A program made the translations under genes and the position numbers. A stretch of DNA of 64,000 bases from Dokdonella sp. (GTDB lineage: Bacteria > Pseudomonadota > Gammaproteobacteria > Xanthomonadales > Rhodanobacteraceae): positions 1 to 64,000 of the forward strand of contig JALOBC010000002.1 in assembly GCA_023228465.1 (NCBI GenBank), read 5' to 3'. Numbering within the stretch: the first letter of the stretch is position 1; each line of letters begins with the position of its first letter. Below are positions 1-8,114 of this stretch, one piece after another. The notes below the pieces were generated by a model, which was not told the DNA's origin, searched no databases, and worked only from the letters and a program-made list of their open reading frames with translations.

Positions 1-739
1 GGTGCGGCATGGTGAAGGCGGCCAGGGCGCCGAGCAGGATCAGGGGCGGGAAGCCGCTGCTGTCGCGCTGCGGAGCCTCGATCGCGGCCAGCAGGTCCGG
101 CGCGCGCAGCACCAGCGCACCGATGGCCAGCATGGCGGCCAGCTTGAACAGCGATTCGAAGGCCAGCGCCAGGACCAGGCCGCGGTTGTGGGCTGCCGCC
201 GGCGCTCGCCGGGTGCCGAACAGCATGGCGAATGCGGCCATGGCCAGGGCGACATAGAGCGTGCCGTCCTGCCAGGGCGGCAGCGCGAGTTCCGTGCCGC
301 GCCCGACCAGGGCGTGGCTCATGGCGACGGCCTTCAGCTGCAGCGCGATGTAGGGCACGATGCCGATCACGGTGAGGCCGGTGACCAGGGCGGCCAGGCC
401 CGAATGCCGGCCAAGCCGCGCGGCGACCAGGTCGGCCAGCGATCCGGCATTGTGTTCGCGCGCAATTTCGACCAGCCGCACCAGCACGTGGATGGCCACC
501 ACGTACAGCGCGATCACGCCGATGAAGGTTGGCGGCAGCCACCAGCCCGAGCGTTCCGCCTGCGTCACCGTGCCGTAGAAGGTCCACGAGGTGCAGTGCA
601 CGCCCAGGGACAGTGCATAGACGATGCCCCAGTGCCGCGCCAGCGCGTTCGGTCGCCGTTCGCCGTACAAGGCCACGGCGAACAGCACCGCCAGCCACAC
701 GAGGCCGGACAGGGTGACGAGCAGTTCGGGCAGGTTCAT
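1..739 (-). CDS. Sodium:solute symporter-like sensor histidine kinase, N-terminal part (cut by window edge)
   Basis: The gene starts at an ATG at 739 and stays open to base 1, giving about 246 residues with no stop. The visible part is hydrophobic, with at least five membrane segments. It carries the signature of the symporter-like input domain of hybrid kinases such as CbrA: YALSLGVHCTSWTFYGTV near residue 41 and IGIVPYIALQLKAVA near residue 130. In that family the symporter domain precedes PAS, histidine kinase and sometimes receiver domains, which would lie outside the window. It could also be a stand-alone symporter. No clear Shine-Dalgarno sequence precedes the ATG. It lies 78 bases downstream of mgtE on the same strand. 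Confidence 0.72.
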   Translation of the reverse strand, partial: MNLPELLVTLSGLVWLAVLFAVALYGERRPNALARHWGIVYALSLGVHCTSWTFYGTVTQAERSGWWLPPTFIGVIALYVVAIHVLVRLVEIAREHNAGSLADLVAARLGRHSGLAALVTGLTVIGIVPYIALQLKAVAMSHALVGRGTELALPPWQDGTLYVALAMAAFAMLFGTRRAPAAAHNRGLVLALAFESLFKLAAMLAIGALVLRAPDLLAAIEAPQRDSSGFPPLILLGALAAFTMPH

Positions 740-817
740 GGCGTCAAGTATGCCGTGGCGGCACCCGCCGGGCAGTCGCGCGAGTGGCCTGGGTCGCGGC
801 CCGGAAACGACCCCGCC

Positions 818-2242
818 TCAGATGAGGAACAGGGTGGCCAGGCCGAGGAAGATGAAGAAGCCGCCGCTGTCGGTGAGGGCGGTGATCATGACGCTCGAAC
901 CCATGGCCGGATCCCGGCCGAGCTTGAGCAGGGTCATCGGGATCAGCACGCCCATCAGGGCGGCGAGCATCAGGTTCAGCGCCATGGCCGCGGTCATCAC
1001 CACGCCGAGGTTCAGGTTTTCGTAGAGCAGGCCGGCGACGATGCCGATGACCCCGCCCCAGATCAGACCGTTGGCCAGCGCCACGCCCAGTTCCTTGCGC
1101 AGCAGCCGCTTGGCGCCGGCCAGGCTCAGGTGGCCGAGCGCCAGTGCGCGCACGATCATGGTGATCGTCTGGTTGCCGGAATTGCCGCCGATGCCGGCGA
1201 CGATGGGCATCAGGGTGGCAAGGGCGACCAGCTGGTGGATGGAATCCTCGAAGATGCCGATGACGCGCGAAGCGATGAAGGCGGTGACCAGGTTGATCGC
1301 CAGCCAGGCCCAGCGGTTCTTGAGCGAGCTCCATACCGAGGCGAAGATGTCCTCGTCCTCGCGCAGGCCGAAGCGCTCGCGGACCTCCTGATCGCTTTCC
1401 TCGCGGATCACGTCGACCATCGCGTCGATCGTCAGGCGGCCGATCAGGCGCCCCTCGGAGTCCACCACCGGCGCGGTGACCAGGTCATAGCGCTCGAACG
1501 CCTGCGCCACCTCGGCCACGTCGTCCTCGGGACGGAAGGTGTTGGCATCGGCGGCCATCACCTCGCTGACGCGCCGGGCGGGGTCGTTGACCAGCAGCCA
1601 GCGTAGCGGCAGCACACCGGTCAGCACGGTGTCCTCGTTGACCACGAACAGCTTGTCGGTCTGCTCGGGCAGCTCCTTCAGCCGCCGCAGATAGCGCAGC
1701 ACGGTTTCCAGCGTGACGTCCTCGCGCAGGGTCACCATGTCGAAATCCATGATCGCGCCGACCTGGTCGTCCTCCCAGCTCATCGCCGACTGCACGCGTC
1801 CGCGCTGCTCGGCATTGAGCCGGTGCATCAGCTCCTCGAGGACGTCCTCGGGCAGATCCTCGGCCAGCTCGGCCAGTTCGTCGGCATCGAGCCCCTCCGC
1901 CGCGGCCAGCAGTTCCGGGCGGTCCATGTCGGCGAGCAGCGACTCGCGCACCGGATCGGAGACTTCGAGCAGGATGTCGCCATCGTGGTCGGAGCGCACC
2001 AGGTTCCAGACCACCAGGCGCTGTTCGGGCGGCAGCGCTTCGAGGATGTAGGCGATGTCGGCCGGGTGCAGGTCCGCGATCTCGCGCTGTACCGCCGCCA
2101 GCCGCTCGCGCTCGGCCGCGGCCGCCTGCTCGGCCGTCCACACGCCGTCCTCCGGCGACCAGCGGTGTTCCAGCAGCTCGCCGATACGCGCAAGCTGGCT
2201 TTGCAGGTTGCCCGGCAGGATGCGGGCAGCAGCTTCGTTCAT
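818..2242 (-). CDS. mgtE: Magnesium transporter MgtE
   Basis: This 474-residue protein has the normal MgtE architecture. An acidic N-terminal helical domain (about residues 30-140) contains LHPADIAYILEALP. Two CBS domains follow (about 145-275). The C-terminal membrane domain (about 300-474) has the pore signature GIGGNSGNQT near residue 355. MgtE is a Mg2+ channel of the inner membrane, gated by cytoplasmic Mg2+ bound to the N and CBS domains. The length and all domains are complete, so it should be functional. It is transcribed alone on the minus strand. I saw no recognisable Mg2+ riboswitch upstream. Confidence 0.95.
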   Translation of the reverse strand: MNEAAARILPGNLQSQLARIGELLEHRWSPEDGVWTAEQAAAAERERLAAVQREIADLHPADIAYILEALPPEQRLVVWNLVRSDHDGDILLEVSDPVRESLLADMDRPELLAAAEGLDADELAELAEDLPEDVLEELMHRLNAEQRGRVQSAMSWEDDQVGAIMDFDMVTLREDVTLETVLRYLRRLKELPEQTDKLFVVNEDTVLTGVLPLRWLLVNDPARRVSEVMAADANTFRPEDDVAEVAQAFERYDLVTAPVVDSEGRLIGRLTIDAMVDVIREESDQEVRERFGLREDEDIFASVWSSLKNRWAWLAINLVTAFIASRVIGIFEDSIHQLVALATLMPIVAGIGGNSGNQTITMIVRALALGHLSLAGAKRLLRKELGVALANGLIWGGVIGIVAGLLYENLNLGVVMTAAMALNLMLAALMGVLIPMTLLKLGRDPAMGSSVMITALTDSGGFFIFLGLATLFLI

Positions 2243-2385
2243 GGGGACGGCGGATGGTGCGGCGCGGGCGCGCGGGGGGTGAAGGCGAAAACCCGGTATT
2301 GTCGCCTCAAACGGGCGTGGCGGGAATCACCGTGCGCAGGCGCTGCTCGCGCGCCTGTGCCTTGCGCCCGCCCGTGCATGTGCAG

Positions 2386-3033
2386 TCAGGGTGCGGGCGA
2401 CTGGCTGCGTGCCTGCGCGCCCTGTTCGAGGGTCCAGTCCACCAGCTGCGGCAGCACTTCGTTGAGGGCCACCTGCAAGGCGGCAAATGCGCTGGCACTG
2501 TCGCGGCCCTGCAGCGGTGCGACGGCCTGGAAACTGCGCGCGGCCAGCACGCGGTTGCTGGTGAAATCCAGCAGGCGTGCGCGGAATGACACCAGCGCGT
2601 GCGGCGGGCTGTCGGCAAAGTCGGCCTGCAGCGCACGCAGTTCCAGCGACAATGCATAGTCGCCGCGCAGGTTGGTGGCGCTGCCGCCCACGCCGAGGAT
2701 GCGGCCGGATTCCTCGAAGGCCTGCACGATCAGGTCGCGCAGCATGGCGGGTGCAGGATCGCGCCAGCGCGCGTCGGGGAACACCTCGATCACGCCCGGG
2801 GCCGGCACGGCCAGCAGGCGCGCGGTGCTCAGCGCGTCGCTGGCGATGGGCGTCTCCACCACCAGTTGCCAGTCCACCTTCGGGCCGGCGCGGGTGGCGT
2901 CGGCCGCCGTGTAGGCCGGCGCGTAGAGCGTGAAGGCCTGCGGCTTGCCGCCGAGCATGGATGAGCAGCCCCCGCCGGCCAGCACCGGCAGGGCGACGAT
3001 GAGCAGGACGAGGCGACGCGTGAGGGCATTCAT
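2386..3033 (-). CDS. ABC-type transport auxiliary lipoprotein (PqiC/MlaB-operon-associated family)
   Basis: The 215-residue product starts with a lipoprotein signal peptide ending at a lipobox-like AGGGC near residue 23. The body matches the auxiliary lipoproteins that accompany MCE systems: YAPAYTA near the N terminus, VDWQLVVETPIASDALST, then GVIEVFPDARWRDPAPAMLRD. Such lipoproteins sit in the outer or inner membrane facing the periplasm and help the MCE complex move phospholipids. Its ATG overlaps the stop of the MCE gene by 4 bases (ATGA), so the two are translationally coupled. It is the last gene of the four-gene Mla-like operon. Confidence 0.85.
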   Translation of the reverse strand: MNALTRRLVLLIVALPVLAGGGCSSMLGGKPQAFTLYAPAYTAADATRAGPKVDWQLVVETPIASDALSTARLLAVPAPGVIEVFPDARWRDPAPAMLRDLIVQAFEESGRILGVGGSATNLRGDYALSLELRALQADFADSPPHALVSFRARLLDFTSNRVLAARSFQAVAPLQGRDSASAFAALQVALNEVLPQLVDWTLEQGAQARSQSPAP

Positions 3034-3974
3034 CGGGGCTGGAACTCCTTGGGCTGTTCGCGGCCCAGCAGCAGGCTGTTGGAGTCGCCGAGACGGTCAC
3101 TGAGCTGCTTGAGCGAGCGCAGGGTTTCGCGCAGTTCGGCCACCGTCGGGCCGATCTGGCGCAGTCCCTGATTGCTGAAGCTGGAAATGGCGGCGCGGTT
3201 TTCGTCGATCAGCCCGTTGGCGGAGTTGGCCAGGCGCTCGACCGAATCCAGGGCCTGTTCGGTCGATTTCAGCACCGCGCGTGCATCATCGCGCATCAGC
3301 GCATTGGTCGACGTGGCCATCTCGTCGATCGTGGCCAGGGTTCCCTTCAGCTGGTCGGTCGCCTGCGCAAGCTGCTTGAGTGCGTGGCTCATTTCGTTGC
3401 GCTGGCCGGCCAGTGTGCCGGTCAGCTGTTCGACGTTTTCCAGCGTGGCCGACACACGCGAGACGTTCTGCTCGGAAAGCAGATCGTTCATGCGCAGCAG
3501 TATCTCGTTGACGCTGGTGACCACGTCCGAGCCGGAGTCGAGCAGCTTGGACAGCGCCGATTCGACCGAGGGGATGATCGGCACCGGGTTCGCCTCGGTC
3601 GGCACCAGCGGCGGACTGCCTGGCTTGCCGCCGGAAAGCTGGATGAAGGCGAGGCCGGTCACGCCCTGCAGGCCGAGCTTGGCGCGCGTGTCGGTATTGA
3701 CCGGGGTCTTGGCATCCAGGCGTACACGGGCGATGACCTTGCGCGGGTCATCCGGTGCCAGGCGCAGGCCGGTGACCTCGCCGACCTTGATGCCGTTGTA
3801 CTGCACGGTGCCGCCGACCGAGAGCCCGGTCACCGCTTCGTTGAATACGATGTCGTAGGTGTTGAAGGCCCGCTCGGTGCCCGCCTTGGACATCCACAGC
3901 ACGAAACCCAGCGCGACCAGCAGCGCGCCGATCGCGAAGGCGCCGATGAGGACATGATGTGCACGCGTTTCCAT
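3030..3974 (-). CDS. MCE-family (MlaD-like) lipid-transport protein
   Basis: This is a 314-residue inner-membrane-anchored periplasmic protein. One membrane helix (about residues 10-28) is followed by a single MCE domain (about 38-120) with VTGLSVGGTVQYNGIKVGEV and GLQGVTGLAFIQLSGG. A long alpha-helical tail (about 150-300) then carries many Q, L and E residues, expected to form a tube or coiled coil. In known systems MlaD hexamers bind phospholipid and connect to the permease/ATPase. No Shine-Dalgarno sequence precedes the ATG; instead a CCCATTCCC-type repeat lies upstream. The 128-base gap before it is the only sizeable spacer in the operon. Confidence 0.92.
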   Translation of the reverse strand: METRAHHVLIGAFAIGALLVALGFVLWMSKAGTERAFNTYDIVFNEAVTGLSVGGTVQYNGIKVGEVTGLRLAPDDPRKVIARVRLDAKTPVNTDTRAKLGLQGVTGLAFIQLSGGKPGSPPLVPTEANPVPIIPSVESALSKLLDSGSDVVTSVNEILLRMNDLLSEQNVSRVSATLENVEQLTGTLAGQRNEMSHALKQLAQATDQLKGTLATIDEMATSTNALMRDDARAVLKSTEQALDSVERLANSANGLIDENRAAISSFSNQGLRQIGPTVAELRETLRSLKQLSDRLGDSNSLLLGREQPKEFQPR

Positions 3975-3986
3975 GGGTCAGCAGCC

Positions 3987-4009
3987 GGGAATGGGGGATG
4001 GGGAATGGG
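3987..4009. repeat. Short G-rich direct repeats (GGGAATGGG-like)
   Basis: Two GGGAATGGG units flank a related GGGATGGGG stretch in the spacer between the ATPase and MCE genes. Strings of this kind are common in intergenic DNA of Xanthomonadales. It occupies the position where the MCE gene's ribosome-binding site and leader would lie. Confidence 0.5.
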
Positions 4010-4102
4010 CAGGCGCGCGTCGGGCGCCCTGCGCGTGCGCCGGCGCCGCCACGCCGGTGCCGGGCCGCGAGGGTGTGGGCAGCGTGTCAGGCACGCTCGC
4101 GC

Positions 4103-4891
4103 TCATGTTGCCTCCGTGCGCCTGGCGGCCGCCATCGCCGCGCGCCCGCGCGGGCCCTGGAAGTACGCCTGCACCCAGGAATCCTCGTAGCGCTCCACCC
4201 GGGGCAGCGTATCGGCGACCAGCACGCGCTTTTGCGAGAGCACGGCGACACGGTCGCAGATCGTGTACAGCGTGTCGAGGTCATGGGTGATCAGGAACAC
4301 GGTCAGGCCAAGCGCCTCGCGCAGGGTCAGCAGCAACTGGTCGAAGGCGGCGGCGCCGATCGGATCGAGGCCGGCGGTGGGCTCATCGAGAAACAGGATG
4401 TCCGGATCGATCGCGATGGCGCGCGCCAGCGCCGCGCGCTTGACCATGCCACCGGAAAGCTCGGAGGGAAACTTTGCGCCGGCGTCCGTCGGCAGGCCGC
4501 CCAGGGTGATCTTCAGCGCGGCCAGGCGCTGCATCATCGGCGCTGGCAGCCGGTGGTGTTCACGCATCGGCACCATCACGTTCTCGGCCACGGTCAACGA
4601 CGAGAACAGCGCGCCATTCTGGAACAGCACGCCGCAACGGCTCTCGATCTCGGCGCGGCGGGCCTCGCCGATGCGTAGCATGTCTTCGCCGAGCATCCGC
4701 ACCTGGCCGCCGGAAGGGCGCCGCAGGCCGATGATCGAGCGCAGCAGCACCGATTTGCCGCTGCCCGAGCCGCCGACCACGCCGAGAATCTCGCCGCGAT
4801 ACACATCCAGATCCAGGTGCTCGTGCACCACCTGGGCGCCGAACTGGTTCTTGAGGTCGCGCACCTCGATGACCGTTTCGCGCGCCGTCAC
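4103..4891 (-). CDS. ABC transporter ATP-binding protein (MlaF-like)
   Basis: This 262-residue ATPase has a Walker A motif GGSGSGKS at about residues 40-47, a signature LSGGM followed by KRAALARA, Walker B ILFLDEP and a D-loop TAGLDPIG. It powers the MCE/Mla phospholipid transporter with the permease encoded immediately upstream. I chose the GTG start at 4891: it overlaps the permease stop (GTGA), and the next residues TARETVIEVRDL are a usual ATPase N terminus. The same frame stays open upstream inside the permease gene, but that part is antisense-like noise. MlaF-type ATPases carry a conserved C-terminal tail, and the last 30 residues here may play that role. Confidence 0.93.
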   Translation of the reverse strand: MTARETVIEVRDLKNQFGAQVVHEHLDLDVYRGEILGVVGGSGSGKSVLLRSIIGLRRPSGGQVRMLGEDMLRIGEARRAEIESRCGVLFQNGALFSSLTVAENVMVPMREHHRLPAPMMQRLAALKITLGGLPTDAGAKFPSELSGGMVKRAALARAIAIDPDILFLDEPTAGLDPIGAAAFDQLLLTLREALGLTVFLITHDLDTLYTICDRVAVLSQKRVLVADTLPRVERYEDSWVQAYFQGPRGRAAMAAARRTEAT

Positions 4892-6015
4892 AGGCCGATC
4901 TCCATGTAGAAGATCGCCGCCAGGGCGTCCACCAGGATGGTGACGAAGATGGCCTGCACCACACTGGACGTGGTGTGCGTACCGACCGATTCGGCACTGC
5001 CGGTCACCTTGAAGCCTTCCAGGCAGCCGATCGCGCCGATCAGGAAGGCGAACAGCGGCGCCTTGCTCATGCCCACCCAGAAATGCTGGGTGGCGCCGAG
5101 TGCCTGGAAGCGGGTGATGAACATGGTGGCCGAGACATCCAGGCTGAGCACGCACACCATCGCGCCGCCGACGATGCCGGCCAGCATGGCGAGCACGGTC
5201 AGGATCGGCAGGGCGATCAGCAGGGCGAGCACGCGCGGCAGCACCAGCACCACCACCGGATCCAGGCCAAGGGTGCGGATGGCGTCGATTTCCTCGCGCG
5301 CCTTCATCGAGCCGATCTGCGCGGTGAAGGCGCTGCCCGAGCGTCCGGCCACCATGATGGCAGTCAGCAGCACGGCGAACTCGCGCAGGAAGGAATAGCT
5401 GACCAGTTCGACCGTGTAGATGCTGGCACCGAAATCCTTCAGGACGGTGGCCCCGAGGAAGGCCACCACGGCACCGACCAGGAAGTTGAGCAGCACTACG
5501 ATGGGCACCGCGTCCAGCCCGGTCTGTTCGACATGGAACACGAACGAGGTGATCCGCCAGCGCCAGGGCTGGAACAGGGTCCGCGCGATGGTCGCCAGGA
5601 TCAGGCCGATGAAGCCGAGCAGTTGCCACGCATCGCGGCCGATCTGATCCACCGCGGCACCGGTGCGCGCGAGCAGGGCGAGCACCCCGACATCGGGGCG
5701 CGCGGCGGGCGTGCGTTCGCTCTCGGTGGTCGCGTGGCTGACCGCCTTGAACAGGGCAAGCTGGGCCGGGTCGAGACCGTCGATGGCGTCGCTGCCGGCC
5801 AGGTCGAACAGGATCTGCGCGCCGGCGGTGTCCAGCCGCTCGATGCCTGCGGCATCGACCCGGTCCGTCGCGCTGTGCGCCGCGCGCAGCGCTGCGGCCC
5901 GCTGGGCCAGGCCGCGCACGTTGGGCAGGGTCCAGTCGCCGGTCGCAACCAGGGTGCCGGCTGCATCGTCACGCCGAAGGGTGGCAGCGCTGGCGGACGC
6001 GGGGTTTGTGGACAT
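4888..6015 (-). CDS. MlaE-family ABC permease with N-terminal STAS domain
   Basis: The 375-residue protein begins with a soluble STAS-like domain (about residues 10-110; ERLDTAGAQILFDLAG). A MlaE/Ttg2B permease with about five membrane helices follows (about 125-375), including VELVSYSFLREFAVLLTAI and AGRSGSAFTAQIGSMKAREE, which are hallmark sequences. In E. coli the STAS protein MlaB and the permease MlaE are separate, so this is the fused form found in many other bacteria. It is the first gene of the operon permease - ATPase - MCE - lipoprotein, a complete inner-membrane module for phospholipid transport to or from the outer membrane. Substrate direction cannot be read from sequence. Confidence 0.93.
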   Translation of the reverse strand: MSTNPASASAATLRRDDAAGTLVATGDWTLPNVRGLAQRAAALRAAHSATDRVDAAGIERLDTAGAQILFDLAGSDAIDGLDPAQLALFKAVSHATTESERTPAARPDVGVLALLARTGAAVDQIGRDAWQLLGFIGLILATIARTLFQPWRWRITSFVFHVEQTGLDAVPIVVLLNFLVGAVVAFLGATVLKDFGASIYTVELVSYSFLREFAVLLTAIMVAGRSGSAFTAQIGSMKAREEIDAIRTLGLDPVVVLVLPRVLALLIALPILTVLAMLAGIVGGAMVCVLSLDVSATMFITRFQALGATQHFWVGMSKAPLFAFLIGAIGCLEGFKVTGSAESVGTHTTSSVVQAIFVTILVDALAAIFYMEIGL

Positions 6016-6199
6016 GGTGCAAGGCTAGCAGGGGAAGCGGTGCCTGGCACATCCGGCGCACACGAAAATCGTCGTGGCGCGCGGCACGTGAACGCCGCCC
6101 GGGCGCTGCGGATCCTGTCCGTGGTCGGGGCCGCGCGAGGCGGCCGGCAGGGCGCACAAACCTGTACCCGTGGCCAGGCTTTCACGGCATCATTGTGCG

Positions 6200-7444
6200 A
6201 TGCCGCAGAGCCAGCCCCTCGCCCCCATCAGCGTGCGCATCGGCTTCGTCGTCGAACTGGCGCGTCGCCTGCACGAATATGGCACCGCCGCGCCGCGCCT
6301 GGAGGACGTGGTCAACCGCGTCAGCGAACGCCTGGCGCTGGGTTGCAACGTGCTGTCCACCCCGACCTCGATCGTGATGTCGTTCACCGACCCCGCGCGC
6401 GAAGACGAACTGGCCGACCTCACCCAGGTCGTGCGCGTGCCGCCTGGCGAGGTCAACCTCAAGCGCCTGTGCCAGGTGGACGAGATCGGTGACCAGGTGG
6501 TCAGCGGCGCGCTGGACCTTGCCGCCGGGCGCCGGCGGCTGCGCGAATTTGGCAAGCGTGGGCGCAGCGGCGCCTGGCATGCGCTGATGGTGGCGAGCTA
6601 CGGCGTATCGGCCGGCTGCATCGCCGCCATCTTCCATACCGGTCTGGCCGGCGTGCTTGCCTCTGCCCTGATCGGCCTGGTCATCGGTCTCATCAACTAC
6701 GCCGCCATCGGGCGGCCCAACATCGCCGCCGCTTCGGAAGCGCTGTCGGCCCTGGTCGCCACGTTCGGCGCGACTGCGCTGGCGGTGCACCTGACGCCGC
6801 TCTCGGTACGCTCGGTGGTCATCGCCAGCCTGATCGTGCTGATGCCGGGCATGAGCCTGACCACCGCGGTGCGCGAGCTGTCCAGCCAGCACCTGGTTTC
6901 CGGCACGGCGCGCATGATGGGTGCACTGGCCACCTTGCTGAAGCTGGCCTTCGGCACGGTGCTGGCAACCCAGCTGTGCAACCTGGTGGGCTGGGTACCG
7001 AGTGCCGGTCCGGCCGACACCTTGCCGGCCTGGGTGGAGTGGATCGCGGTGCCGGCCGGCGCCTGCGCGTTCGCGGTACTGTTCGGCAGCCCCTTGCGCT
7101 ATCTCGGCGTGGTGGTGGCTTCAGTGACGGGCGGTTTCCTGTGCGCCCAGCTCGGCGGCATGTACGTGTCGCCTGCCTTCGGCGTCTTCGTCGGCGGCCT
7201 GGTCATCGGCGCGGGCGCGAATGTGTTTGCGCGCGTCACGGACCGGCCGGGCGCACTGGTGCGCGAGCCGGGCATCGTGCTGCTGGTGCCGGGCAGTGTG
7301 GGCTTTCGTTCGCTGAGCTTCGTGTTCGAGCGCGACGTGATCCTGGGGCTGGATACCGCCATCACCCTGGTGACCTTGCTGGTCGCGATCGTCGCCGGGC
7401 TGCTGTTCGGCGACCTGCTGGTGCCGCCGCGGCGCAAGCTGTAG
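6200..7444 (+). CDS. Threonine/serine exporter family protein (ThrE-like)
   Basis: This 414-residue membrane protein has the two-part ThrE layout. A cytoplasmic ThrE/DUF1212 domain comes first (about residues 10-110; RRLHEYGTAAPRLEDVVNRV and NVLSTPTSIVMSF). About ten membrane helices follow, with LIVLMPGMSLTTAVRELSSQ in the middle and LLVPGSVGFRSLSF near the end. ThrE of Corynebacterium exports threonine and serine; the substrate here is an inference. A GTG at 6170 would add ten residues, but the ATG at 6200 fits the family better. Neither start has a convincing Shine-Dalgarno sequence. A hairpin at 7472-7500 probably ends the transcript. Confidence 0.88.
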   Translation: MPQSQPLAPISVRIGFVVELARRLHEYGTAAPRLEDVVNRVSERLALGCNVLSTPTSIVMSFTDPAREDELADLTQVVRVPPGEVNLKRLCQVDEIGDQVVSGALDLAAGRRRLREFGKRGRSGAWHALMVASYGVSAGCIAAIFHTGLAGVLASALIGLVIGLINYAAIGRPNIAAASEALSALVATFGATALAVHLTPLSVRSVVIASLIVLMPGMSLTTAVRELSSQHLVSGTARMMGALATLLKLAFGTVLATQLCNLVGWVPSAGPADTLPAWVEWIAVPAGACAFAVLFGSPLRYLGVVVASVTGGFLCAQLGGMYVSPAFGVFVGGLVIGAGANVFARVTDRPGALVREPGIVLLVPGSVGFRSLSFVFERDVILGLDTAITLVTLLVAIVAGLLFGDLLVPPRRKL

Positions 7445-7471
7445 GCGGCCGGGGCGAAGCCGGTCTTGCGC

Positions 7472-7500
7472 CCTGGCCGGGGCATCCGCCGCCGGCCAGG
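7472..7500. terminator. Convergent intrinsic terminator-like hairpin
   Basis: A perfect 9-bp stem (CCTGGCCGG / CCGGCCAGG) with an 11-base loop lies between the stops of the ThrE-like gene and dps. It is followed on the plus strand by ATTTGAG, a weak T stretch. It could serve both converging genes. Confidence 0.6.
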
Positions 7501-7524
7501 ATTTGAGTACCTTCCCGTCTGCGT

Positions 7525-7992
7525 TCAGCGCAGCAGCGAGCGCAGCATCCAGGCGGTCTTCTCGTGCTCCTGCATGCGCTGGGTGGCCAGATCGGCGGTG
7601 GGCTGGTCGTCGGCCTCGTCCGCCGCGCGGAACACCTCGCGTGCCGTGCGTGCGGCGGTTTCGTGGCCGTCCACCAGCTGCTGCACCATCGCCTTCCAGT
7701 CCGGCACACCGGTTTCCTCGGCGATCGAGGTGAGCTTGCCGAACTGGGTGTAGGAACCGGGTGCGTACACGTCCAGCGCGCGCATGCGCTCGGCCAGGAT
7801 GTCCGCGGCGGTCCACATTTCCTGGTACTGCGTCTCGAACATGAGGTGCAGCGTGTTGAACATCGGGCCGGTCACGTTCCAGTGGAAGGCATGGGTCTTG
7901 AGATACAGCGAATAGGTATCCGCCAGCAGCTTCGCCAGGTGCGCAGCGATGCTCTCGCGATCTTGCTTGCTGATGCCGATGTCGATGGCCAT
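7525..7992 (-). CDS. dps: Dps-family DNA-binding ferritin-like protein
   Basis: The 155-residue product is a Dps. It has the ferroxidase signature [20 protein letters not shown] (about residues 35-54) and then Q-x-x-M-W-x-x-x-D-x-x-A-E-R. Dps dodecamers oxidise and store iron using H2O2 and protect DNA in stationary phase or under oxidative stress. The start at 7992 is preceded by GAGGAG seven bases upstream, which decides against the longer open frame. The N terminus is short and carries few lysines, so DNA binding may be weak. It is a single gene convergent with the ThrE-like gene. Confidence 0.93.
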   Translation of the reverse strand: MAIDIGISKQDRESIAAHLAKLLADTYSLYLKTHAFHWNVTGPMFNTLHLMFETQYQEMWTAADILAERMRALDVYAPGSYTQFGKLTSIAEETGVPDWKAMVQQLVDGHETAARTAREVFRAADEADDQPTADLATQRMQEHEKTAWMLRSLLR

Positions 7993-8114
7993 GGCACACT
8001 CCTCATGTGGGATGGGAGAGGCTAGCCTTTCGCGGTCGCAAGGGGAAATCGTTCTTGTGCATCGCGGCGATTGGCCGCACCTATGGCCAGTCCTGGAATT
8101 GTCGATGGTTTTCA

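Noticed and set aside
2-1606. Long plus-strand open frame at the left edge
   Set aside because: It is antisense to the symporter-like kinase and mgtE, and the translation is a low-complexity Gln/Gly/Arg/Asp mix.
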